64,000 nt of DNA, taken from contig NZ_BMKD01000004.1 of the NCBI RefSeq assembly GCF_014643835.1, forward strand, positions 248,001 to 312,000. The letters are read 5' to 3'. The translations under genes were made by a program, and so were the position numbers. The notes beneath the pieces are model-generated. The model searched no databases, was not told the DNA's origin, and saw nothing but the letters and a program-made list of their open reading frames with translations. Origin of the DNA: Mucilaginibacter rubeus. GTDB lineage: Bacteria > Bacteroidota > Bacteroidia > Sphingobacteriales > Sphingobacteriaceae. Positions within the stretch are counted from its first letter, which is position 1. Each line of letters begins with the position of its first letter. Positions 17,459-25,195 of the stretch are shown here, one piece after another.

Positions 17459-17546
17459 GCGTTGCCTGCGGCCGGGCTATCCGCTCATACTGCACAGGCC
17501 TTAGCCACGTGGCCGGTATCCGCTTCTATCCCTAACGCGAAACAGC
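17459..17546. repeat. dispersed GGCGTTGCCTGCGG repeat, copy 2
   Basis: This starts GGCGTTGCCTGCGGCCGGGCT and ends CCCTAACGC...CAGCGC, matching the inverted copy at 5206-5319 at both ends but shorter in the middle. Confidence 0.7.
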
Positions 17547-17555
17547 GCAGAACTT

Positions 17556-17590
17556 AAGACTTACGAAGTTTTAAAAACTTCGTAAGTCTT
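17556..17590. repeat. AAGACTTACGAAGTTTT perfect palindrome
   Basis: A 17-base arm (17556-17572) pairs perfectly with 17574-17590. A near copy with one mismatch in the stem is at 51855-51887. It could end transcription of araA on the minus strand, but no T run follows on that side. Confidence 0.7.
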
Positions 17591-17627
17591 TAAAAAAAAC
17601 GCCGCCGCTCGGCGACCATCTTATATT

Positions 17628-17669
17628 TTTTTTCAAGTCTCCCCTTCTGGGGGAGATTTAGAGGGGGCT
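17628..17669. repeat. CAAGTCTCCCCTT element, right half (B)
   Basis: CAAGTCTCCCCTTCTGGGGG followed by AGATTTAGAGG is nearly identical to 60189-60228. It abuts the araA stop. Confidence 0.7.
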
Positions 17670-17673
17670 GGGG

Positions 17674-19164
17674 CTATTTATACGCCGCGTCATTCCACCT
17701 GATCTCGTTCCTGAACTGATCAAGCTTGGTGTCTTTGCCTATACGCAAAAACTCAATACCAGCCATATCAGCGAAATCATTGATCAGCTCGGCCGACAGA
17801 TTTTGGCTGTAGGCTGTGTGGTGTGCACCACCGGCGTAGATCCAGGCCGCGCAACCGGTTTTCATATCGGGCAGTGGCTTCCAAAGCACCCTTGCAACTG
17901 GCAATTTCGGCAGGTCTTCAACAGGCTCAATGGCTTCAACCTCGTTAACAATTAAACGGAAACGGTTACCCATATCCACGATAGAAGCGTTCAACGCAGC
18001 ACCGCCAGCCACGTTAAATACCAAACGTGCCGGATCGGCCTTACCGCCAATGCCTAAAGCATGTACTTCTAACGCTGCTTTGCCATTAGCTAAGCTGCTG
18101 TCAACCTCAAGCATGTGTGAGCCTAAAACCAAGGCATTGTTCGGATCAAAGTGGTAAGTATAATCTTCCATGAAAGCGTTACCGCCTGGTAAACCAGCAC
18201 CCATTACTTTGAATGCACGTACCAGGGCAGCAGTTTTCCAGTCGCCTTCACCAGCAAAACCGTAACCATCGGCCATTAAGCGCTGCGAAGCAATACCCGG
18301 TAACTGGATCATGCCGTGCAGGTCTTCAAACGTATCGCTGAAACCTTTGAAGCCGCCATCTTGTAAAAATTTACGTAAGCCAAGTTCAATTTTAGCAGCG
18401 TCATAAACCGACTGATACCTCGCACCGCCTTGCTTAAGGTCATCGGCCATAGTGTAAGTAGCCTCGTACTCATCTGTAAGGGCTTTAACCTCAGCATCGC
18501 TGATGCTGTCAACAACGGCAACCAGATCGCCGATACCATAAGTATTTACCGCGAACCCAAATTTCAATTCGGCCTCAACTTTATCACCATCGGTAACAGC
18601 TACAAAGCGCATGTTATCGCCAAAGCGAACAAATTTAGCGCCTTGCCAGTCGTACCAGCCTGCTGCCGCACGGCTCCAGCTTTCAATGTCTTTCAATACT
18701 TCGCTATCCTGCCAGTGGCCAACAACTACTTTACGGTTCAAGCGCATACGTGATACCATGAAACCGAATTCCCTGTCGCCGTGGGCGCTTTGGTTCAGGT
18801 TCATGAAATCCATATCAATTGAACTCCATGGAATATCGCGGTTATATTGGGTATGCAGGTGCAGCATCGGTTTTTTAAGGATGCTTAACCCACGAATCCA
18901 CATTTTAGCAGGCGAAAAAGTATGCATCCAGGCAATAACACCGATACAGTTTTCAGCAACGTTAGCCTGCTGTAAAGTGTTATAGATTTCTTCGGTTGAT
19001 TTAACAACTGGTTTGTACACTACCCGCACAGGAATATTGGCAGCGCCATCAATACCTTTAGCAATTTCCTGCGAGTGCTCGGCAACTTTTTTCAGTGTTT
19101 CTTCTCCGTATAAATTCTGGCTCCCGGTTATGAACCATACTTCAAATGTTTTCAGATCGATCAT
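17674..19164 (-). CDS. araA: L-arabinose isomerase
   Basis: A full-length 496-residue AraA, which turns L-arabinose into L-ribulose in the cytoplasm. The N-terminus [16 protein letters not shown], the block [12 protein letters not shown], the metal-site region with [12 protein letters not shown] and the C-terminal HHTAYSQ are diagnostic. It stands downstream of the GH27 gene by 46 bases and upstream of the symporter by a repeat-filled gap. With araB and araD it completes the route to D-xylulose 5-phosphate. Confidence 0.97.
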   Translation of the reverse strand: MIDLKTFEVWFITGSQNLYGEETLKKVAEHSQEIAKGIDGAANIPVRVVYKPVVKSTEEIYNTLQQANVAENCIGVIAWMHTFSPAKMWIRGLSILKKPMLHLHTQYNRDIPWSSIDMDFMNLNQSAHGDREFGFMVSRMRLNRKVVVGHWQDSEVLKDIESWSRAAAGWYDWQGAKFVRFGDNMRFVAVTDGDKVEAELKFGFAVNTYGIGDLVAVVDSISDAEVKALTDEYEATYTMADDLKQGGARYQSVYDAAKIELGLRKFLQDGGFKGFSDTFEDLHGMIQLPGIASQRLMADGYGFAGEGDWKTAALVRAFKVMGAGLPGGNAFMEDYTYHFDPNNALVLGSHMLEVDSSLANGKAALEVHALGIGGKADPARLVFNVAGGAALNASIVDMGNRFRLIVNEVEAIEPVEDLPKLPVARVLWKPLPDMKTGCAAWIYAGGAHHTAYSQNLSAELINDFADMAGIEFLRIGKDTKLDQFRNEIRWNDAAYK

Positions 19165-19210
19165 TATAATTAATTATTGATTTAGCGAATGAGTGATTTA
19201 GTGAATTGGT

Positions 19211-20572
19211 TTAGTTTTTTGGCGACAGCCTGAATAATGCTGCGCCGTGTTTGTTTATTTTTTGCTGATAGCTTGTTTTGTACTGGCCAACATCCTGTTT
19301 TTTCCACAGGTCGCGTACAGTTACCTTGCCTTTCAGGCCCAGGTCTTTGAAGTTCAGGGATACGGATTTATCATCATCGCCGATATTGAAAAAGGCGGCA
19401 TAAATATCCTTGCTGCCGGGGATCTGCGAATACCAGATCATGGCGCCACCTTTTTTGTATAACTGCTTGGGATTCGATCCTTTTTGGTTTACCGCAATTA
19501 CCTCATCATTGGTAAAAAGCTTCAACTCAAAATCGCGGTTCTCGGGCAGGTTGCCTCCTATCATCAGTGGTGAACGGAAGATACTCCAAAACGTCATATG
19601 GGTATATTCCTCATCTTCAGTAAAACGGCTAAAGCGCTCCTGGCCTACAGGTCCACGTTTACTCAGCTTGCCAATCTGGATCATGTCGCAATCGGGCCAG
19701 TGACCGGGGCCGCTTACGCCTTCCCAGCTTTTAGCATAATCAAACATGTGCAGGATCTCTTTCCAGTTATCCCAAAAATCATCAGCCATGCGCCACATAT
19801 TGGCATATTTGGTAGCATGAGCCGCTTGCGCAACCGGGGTTTCACCGGGCGATAAGCTTAATACAACAGGCCTGCCGCATTGCTGAATGGCTTTCTGATA
19901 ACCTTCAACCTCGGCATTACTATATGGGCGTGAAAGGTCATCTACCTTAATAAAATCAACTCCCCACGAAGCATAAAGCTCCAGCAGCGAGTTCAGGTAT
20001 TCCTGCGCGCCGGGCTTTTTCATATCCAGCCCGTACATGTGGTTCATCCATGGGCATTTTGAGTTGGTGTCAGCCACCATATCGGCAGTAATGCCATTGG
20101 TACCTTTAACCGGCGATTTTGACCAAACAGCTTGTCTCGGGATGCCGCGCATAACGTGGATCCCAAATTTTAAGCCTTTGCTGTGAATATAATCGCCCAG
20201 CGGTTTAAAACCGTTACCGCCAAACGCTGATGGAAATTTAGTGGGTTGCGGAGTTAACCTTCCCCATTTATCCATAGTTAACCATGGAACATATGAACCA
20301 TCCTGTAAACGCAATTGGAAGGGGTTGCCGATATTGCTGCCCGGCGGGTTATCGTACGACCATAAAAAGTCGACTACTACATACTCCCAGCCATGTCGTT
20401 TCAGATGCTCTGCCATGTAATCGGCATTGGCCTTAACTTCATCTTCATGTACTGCCGAACCAAAACAGTTATAACTGTTCCAGCCCATAGGCGGTGTAGC
20501 TGCCACCTGTGCCGATAAACGGGTGCAGGCAAAAAAACAAAGCAGCAGGAAAAACAGGTTTATTTTTTTCAT
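19211..20572 (-). CDS. GH27 family glycosidase
   Basis: A secreted 453-residue GH27 enzyme, with signal peptide to about residue 22 and PPMGWNSYNCFG at the start of the barrel. The nucleophile is the first Asp of FIKVDDLS and the acid/base lies in MADDFWD. The site where alpha-galactosidases have a DD pair reads VDFLW (D68, F69), so one of the sugar-binding aspartates is replaced by Phe. The gene lies between araD and araA with 5- and 46-base gaps. That context plus the changed pocket suggests a beta-L-arabinopyranosidase rather than an alpha-galactosidase; this is inference. Confidence 0.85.
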   Translation of the reverse strand: MKKINLFFLLLCFFACTRLSAQVAATPPMGWNSYNCFGSAVHEDEVKANADYMAEHLKRHGWEYVVVDFLWSYDNPPGSNIGNPFQLRLQDGSYVPWLTMDKWGRLTPQPTKFPSAFGGNGFKPLGDYIHSKGLKFGIHVMRGIPRQAVWSKSPVKGTNGITADMVADTNSKCPWMNHMYGLDMKKPGAQEYLNSLLELYASWGVDFIKVDDLSRPYSNAEVEGYQKAIQQCGRPVVLSLSPGETPVAQAAHATKYANMWRMADDFWDNWKEILHMFDYAKSWEGVSGPGHWPDCDMIQIGKLSKRGPVGQERFSRFTEDEEYTHMTFWSIFRSPLMIGGNLPENRDFELKLFTNDEVIAVNQKGSNPKQLYKKGGAMIWYSQIPGSKDIYAAFFNIGDDDKSVSLNFKDLGLKGKVTVRDLWKKQDVGQYKTSYQQKINKHGAALFRLSPKN

Positions 20573-20577
20573 CAGGC

Positions 20578-21276
20578 TTATTGTCCGTAATATGAATCGG
20601 GTCCGTGTTTACGTTCGTAATGCTTTTTAATTAGTGCATCTTTTAAGCGGGGGGCGCTTTTATCAATTTGCTCGGTAAGGTAAGCCATCTGGGCTACAGC
20701 TTCCAGTACGGCGCTGTTATACACCGCTTTTTCGGCGGTTTTACCCCAGGTAAACGGCGCGTGGTTACCAACCAACACCATTTCAACCTCTTTATAATCC
20801 AGGCCTTTTTCCTCAAAACATTCCATGATCTGGAAACCGGTTTGATACTCGTAGTTACCTTTAATCATTTCGTCATTCATGGGTGGGGCGCAAGGGATAT
20901 CAACCGTTAAATGATCGGCATGGGTAGTACCGAAGATCGGGATATCACGTTGCGACTGTGCCCAGGCTGTTCCGTAGGTGGAGTGTGTATGCACAATACC
21001 ATTGATGCCTTCCCAGTGTTTATAAAGTACGGCATGTGTTTTGGTATCGCTTGATGGGCGCAGATCGCCTTCGATGGTGTTGCCATCAAAATCAACGATT
21101 ACCATTTTTTCCGGTGACAAGTCTTCATAAGGCACGCCGCTTGGTTTTATCGCAAATACACCTAATTCCCTGTCGGCGGCGCTTACGTTACCAAAAGTGA
21201 ACAGCACCAGGCCCAGTTTGGGCAGCTGCATATTGGCATTATAGGCACTAAGCCTTATATGATCATATTTACTCAT
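20578..21276 (-). CDS. araD: L-ribulose-5-phosphate 4-epimerase
   Basis: This 232-residue class II aldolase-fold epimerase makes D-xylulose 5-phosphate from L-ribulose 5-phosphate. The zinc histidines are in GIVHTHSTYGTAWAQ and the third is further along; TTHADHL and SAADRELGVFAIKPSG are also typical. It starts 7 bases after the araB stop and ends 5 bases before GH27, so the four genes form one operon. Confidence 0.95.
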   Translation of the reverse strand: MSKYDHIRLSAYNANMQLPKLGLVLFTFGNVSAADRELGVFAIKPSGVPYEDLSPEKMVIVDFDGNTIEGDLRPSSDTKTHAVLYKHWEGINGIVHTHSTYGTAWAQSQRDIPIFGTTHADHLTVDIPCAPPMNDEMIKGNYEYQTGFQIMECFEEKGLDYKEVEMVLVGNHAPFTWGKTAEKAVYNSAVLEAVAQMAYLTEQIDKSAPRLKDALIKKHYERKHGPDSYYGQ

Positions 21277-21283
21277 GTCTTTA

Positions 21284-22990
21284 TTAAGCGTTTTGCAGTT
21301 CAGGATTATTTTTCAAAGCAACTTCGGCAGCTACAAACTTGCCCAATATGCTGTATTGGTTATAGCGTTGCTGATAAACTTCCTTCAACGCGATGTTTGG
21401 TTCATAAACCACGTCAAAGCCGCGGCCCATGGCTGTCATAGCCTCTTCGATAGTTGGGTAGATACCGGCAACCACCGCAGCAAACATCGCAGCGCCCAAA
21501 GCACAGGTATGTTTAAACTGGTGAATGCGGATAGGCATTCCCAAAACATCAGCCATCATTTGCATCACGAAAGGTGATTTTTTTGCTACGCCGCCGATAC
21601 CGATGATCCCTTTAACCGGGATACCCTCGCTGATAAAGCGGTCAACAATGCTCTTGGCACCAAAGCAGGTGGCCTCGGCCAGCGCACGGAATACCCGTGG
21701 TGCATCGCTGCCTAAACCCAAACCGGTAATAGCTCCTTTTAATTCCTGGTTGGCATCCGGTGTACGCCTGCCGTTAAACCAATCAATAGCCAGCTCATTG
21801 CTTTCTTCGATGGGTAACAATGCTGCCTGCCTGCTCAATTCAGGGATGATCATTTCTGAAATTTCTTCCTTCAACGCTTCGGCAGTGGCCGCGTCAATTA
21901 CCTGCGATTGTGAAAGCAGGTTATTTAATGGCCAGGCCAGGATGTTTTTGAACCAGGCATAAGTATCACCAAAAGCCGATTGACCAGCCTCTAAACCTGC
22001 CATTCCCGGAATAACCGAGCCATTCACCTGTCCGCAGATACCGCGTACCAGTTTGCCTTCCATCTCTGATGTTGGGGCAACCAGGATATCGCAGGTTGAT
22101 GTGCCCATCACCTTGCTCAGGTGGTAAGGCTCAATCTGGCCGCCAACAGCACCCATGTGCGCGTCAAAAGCGCCGGTACCAACAATCACATCGGTTGAGA
22201 GTCCCAATATCTCCGCCCACTCCGCGCTGAGGTTTCCGGCTGCTTCATCGGCCGTGTATGTATCTTCATATAATTTATCCCTGAAACCAGCCAGCACCGG
22301 ATCAAGGGAAACAAAAAATTCTTCGGGGGGCAGGCCATTAAATTCTTCGGCCCAAAGGGCTTTATGCCCTGCAGAGCAACGGCCACGTTTAATAGCTTTA
22401 ACATCATTACCGCCGGTTAATAGAAAAGGGATCCAGTCGCAATGCTCTACCCATGAGGCAGCGGCATCACGTACACTTTTATCAACCCTTAGCACATGCA
22501 GCAGCTTAGCCCAAAACCACTCCGATGAGTAGATACCGCCAACATATTTCAAATAATTGGTATCAAATTTTGCAGCATGTTCATTGATCTGCGCTGCTTC
22601 TTTAACCGAAGTATGATCTTTCCACAATACAAACATGGCATTGGGGTTAGTTTCAAAACCGGGGGTTAAGGCAAGCGGAGTACCGGCAGCATCAACCGCA
22701 ACGGGGGTTGAGCCGGTGGTATCAACAGAAATGCCTTTTATATTTTTTGCGATGGCTTCACCGCCGGCCTGTGCAATACAATCTTTAATAGTGGCTTTAA
22801 GTCCGTCGATATAATCCTGCGGATGCTGGCGGAACTGGTTTTCGGCAGGTACACAATACTTGCCATCGCGCCAACGGGGGTAATTAAATACTGATGATGC
22901 TATTTCTTCTCCGTTGGCCGCGTTTACTATCACGGAGCGCACGGAGTCAGACCCGTAATCAACCCCGATCACTAATTGGTTATTGCTCAT
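21284..22990 (-). CDS. araB: ribulokinase
   Basis: A 568-residue FGGY kinase that phosphorylates L-ribulose. The N-terminal ATPase block is VIGVDYGSDSVRSVIVN, the substrate-side block is SVDTTGSTPVAVD, and the C-terminal GIGGVAKKSPFVMQMMAD fits the ribulokinase group. It is the first gene of the ara operon. No dedicated regulator gene is adjacent. Confidence 0.95.
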   Translation of the reverse strand: MSNNQLVIGVDYGSDSVRSVIVNAANGEEIASSVFNYPRWRDGKYCVPAENQFRQHPQDYIDGLKATIKDCIAQAGGEAIAKNIKGISVDTTGSTPVAVDAAGTPLALTPGFETNPNAMFVLWKDHTSVKEAAQINEHAAKFDTNYLKYVGGIYSSEWFWAKLLHVLRVDKSVRDAAASWVEHCDWIPFLLTGGNDVKAIKRGRCSAGHKALWAEEFNGLPPEEFFVSLDPVLAGFRDKLYEDTYTADEAAGNLSAEWAEILGLSTDVIVGTGAFDAHMGAVGGQIEPYHLSKVMGTSTCDILVAPTSEMEGKLVRGICGQVNGSVIPGMAGLEAGQSAFGDTYAWFKNILAWPLNNLLSQSQVIDAATAEALKEEISEMIIPELSRQAALLPIEESNELAIDWFNGRRTPDANQELKGAITGLGLGSDAPRVFRALAEATCFGAKSIVDRFISEGIPVKGIIGIGGVAKKSPFVMQMMADVLGMPIRIHQFKHTCALGAAMFAAVVAGIYPTIEEAMTAMGRGFDVVYEPNIALKEVYQQRYNQYSILGKFVAAEVALKNNPELQNA

Positions 22991-23356
22991 ATAAAGATTT
23001 ATAATTATTGTCGAAATAACACTTAATTTTTGACAAAGAAAAATTTTATTTAAAATTTTATTCAGATAAAATGCATTATTTACTTAAAGGAACCTTTTGG
23101 CCTGTAAAAAAGTCATTACATAGTTCAAGTACCTGTCGAAAAAATCGCCGGTACGTCTATTCAGCCCGGCAATAATTAGTGTTCTTTTAACAATATAAAA
23201 TAAGCTTTACAAAACGGATTGGCTGTTTTGGGGTGGTAAAACGTTTAATTTACTCATACAGTATATAGCGTTGCCGTTACTAAAAATGAATCCGGCGCAC
23301 TGGGAAAATCAAATAACATCTTTGCCCTTGTGACAACACTTTTCCGGCAAACCAAT
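22991..23356. other. upstream region of araB
   Basis: About 370 bases without a gene. The part next to araB is AT-rich and must hold its promoter, but no perfect TAnnTTTG box is present on the minus strand; TTTCTTTG is the nearest match. TTGTC and GACAA flank 19 bases (about 23009-23035) and could be part of an operator. The distal part shows nothing recognisable. Confidence 0.35.
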
Positions 23357-23393
23357 AAAAAAGCGGAACAGTCAATCACGACCAATTCCGCTT
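23357..23393 (-). terminator. terminator of secreted alpha/beta hydrolase
   Basis: AAGCGGAA (23361-23368) pairs with TTCCGCTT (23386-23393); the minus strand then has a T run. It ends the gene at 23418. Confidence 0.75.
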
Positions 23394-23417
23394 AAAACTG
23401 TAACAAAAACTATCTGA

Positions 23418-24209
23418 TTATTTAACGCCATTTGCCGCGTCGATGATGACTTTGGCAACGGCCTCAGGCTGCGAAATGAAGATCACGTGGCTGCCTTTTA
23501 CCTCTGTTACTTTTGCACCGGCACGTTTGTACATGATACGCTCAACATCGGGCACAATGCTTTTATCTTCGGTGGCCACTATAGCATAGCTTGGTTTGGT
23601 TTTCCATGCCGCTTCGGCAACAGGCGTAACAAAACATTGAACCGAAGTTGGCCCCTGCGATGCAAACATGAAGTCGGCTTCGGCTTTACTTAGGTCGCCG
23701 GCAAAACCGCCATGAAATTTGGCTTTATCATAGTAAACAAAACCTTTATCATCTGGCGGCAAAATACCATTTTCGGGAGCCGGAGGTGCCGACTGTACCC
23801 ATTTAATCGTATTTTCCCCTTTATCGGGCATAAACGCGGCTATATAAACTAACGCTACTACTTTTGAATTATTCCCGGCTTCAGTAATTACCGTACCACC
23901 ATAAGAGTGGCCTACCAATACCGTCGGTCCATCCTGTTTATCCAGAATCCGGTTGGCGGCGTCAACGTCGTCCTTTAAAGAAGTAAGCGGATTTTGCACC
24001 ACGGTAACATTATAACCTTTTTTTGTAAGGATATTGTACACGGCCTTAAAGCCCGAGCCATCGGCAAAGGCGCCGTGCACTAATACAATGTTTTTTACGG
24101 CCTGTGCCTGGGCGGCGGCCTTAAAAGTAAAGGCAAACAAGCTGCCTAATAAAATAACTGCCGCAATTAAATGTGCTTTTAAGCGGCCTTTCATGAATTT
24201 TGTGTTCAT
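23418..24209 (-). CDS. secreted alpha/beta hydrolase
   Basis: The protein has a signal sequence (hydrophobic stretch LIAAVILLGSLFAFTF, cleavage near AAAQA), then an alpha/beta hydrolase fold with IVLVHGAFADGSGF, the nucleophile elbow VGHSYGG and a terminal His in VKGSHVIF. Related proteins are annotated as esterases of the salicylate/methyl-ester type. I use the ATG at 24209; an ATG at 24233 is also possible. Its neighbour upstream on the same strand is an NAD-binding protein, but no pathway is evident. Confidence 0.8.
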   Translation of the reverse strand: MNTKFMKGRLKAHLIAAVILLGSLFAFTFKAAAQAQAVKNIVLVHGAFADGSGFKAVYNILTKKGYNVTVVQNPLTSLKDDVDAANRILDKQDGPTVLVGHSYGGTVITEAGNNSKVVALVYIAAFMPDKGENTIKWVQSAPPAPENGILPPDDKGFVYYDKAKFHGGFAGDLSKAEADFMFASQGPTSVQCFVTPVAEAAWKTKPSYAIVATEDKSIVPDVERIMYKRAGAKVTEVKGSHVIFISQPEAVAKVIIDAANGVK

Positions 24210-24380
24210 TTTTTGCTGGAGTTTAAGTTTCATAAATAATACTGTTGACAGTACCATTTCAAAGCTTGCTCCAAAAACACAAAACACTATTAATCAATAT
24301 ATTAATCAAAATACAACTACCCAACACTTACGATATATCGGGTTTACACGATGGCTTTCTCCATATATCATTACCCGCTG

Positions 24381-25055
24381 TTAGCTATTCGCCATGGCAA
24401 CGATATCTTTTCCATCTAATATCCAGCGGCCGGCGCCGCGGTTCGCGGTATTGATCATGGCTTTGCCAACTTCCTCAAGTGTAATAAAACCTTTTGGGTA
24501 AATAAGGCGGCCTATAGGGTACATCCAGCTGATGTATTTATAAAATGGCAGGGTATTTTTTGCCCCCTTAAAGCTTTTCATAAAGCCGGGCCTGAAGTTA
24601 AATACCTGTTTGAAGGGCAGCTTCATCAAATCATTTTCGGTTTTACCTTTTACCCGGGCCCACATACTGCGGCCCTTTTCAGTACTGTCGGTACCGGCAC
24701 CGGATACATAACAAAAAGTCATATCCGGATTAATTCGGCTCAAAATTTCGGCCACGTGCATGGTTAGCAGGTAAGTTACTTTATAATAAGCTTCTTCGCT
24801 CATCCCTACCGACGAAACGCCTAAACAAAAAAAGCAGGCATTGTAACCTTCTAACTGATCCTGAATGGGTTTGAGGTTAAAAAAATCAGCATGTATAATT
24901 TCCTTCAGTTTAGGATGTGTTACACCACAGGGTTTACGGTTAATAACCAATACTGCTTCAACCTTATCGCTCAATAAACATTGATGCAATACCCCCTCGC
25001 CTACCATACCGGTGGCTCCTGTTATAATAGCCCTTATTTTATTAGTTGTTTCCAG
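24381..25055 (-). CDS. NAD(P)-binding Rossmann protein with non-standard start
   Basis: This is an NmrA/epimerase-like short protein (YVSGAGTDS, FRPGFM near the middle). The first ATG, at 25007, would cut off the start of the fold: codons just upstream in the same frame encode KIRAIITGATG followed by MVGEG, the dinucleotide-binding glycine motif. Between the in-frame stop at 25080-25082 and 25007 there is no ATG, GTG or TTG. CTG at 25055 is a possible start, giving 224 residues; ATA or ATT are other options. Either translation begins at a rare codon or the original start has been lost. Confidence 0.7.
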   Translation of the reverse strand: METTNKIRAIITGATGMVGEGVLHQCLLSDKVEAVLVINRKPCGVTHPKLKEIIHADFFNLKPIQDQLEGYNACFFCLGVSSVGMSEEAYYKVTYLLTMHVAEILSRINPDMTFCYVSGAGTDSTEKGRSMWARVKGKTENDLMKLPFKQVFNFRPGFMKSFKGAKNTLPFYKYISWMYPIGRLIYPKGFITLEEVGKAMINTANRGAGRWILDGKDIVAMANS

Positions 25056-25195
25056 ATACTGATGTAGCCGATTATACCTTTAAAATATTGTATCTTATAG
25101 CAGATTTATTTACCCATTCCTATACCTTGTGTTAATTATATGTTACAATACAAACAATTATATAACCATAACGCTTTAACAATAAATTAGTTGAA

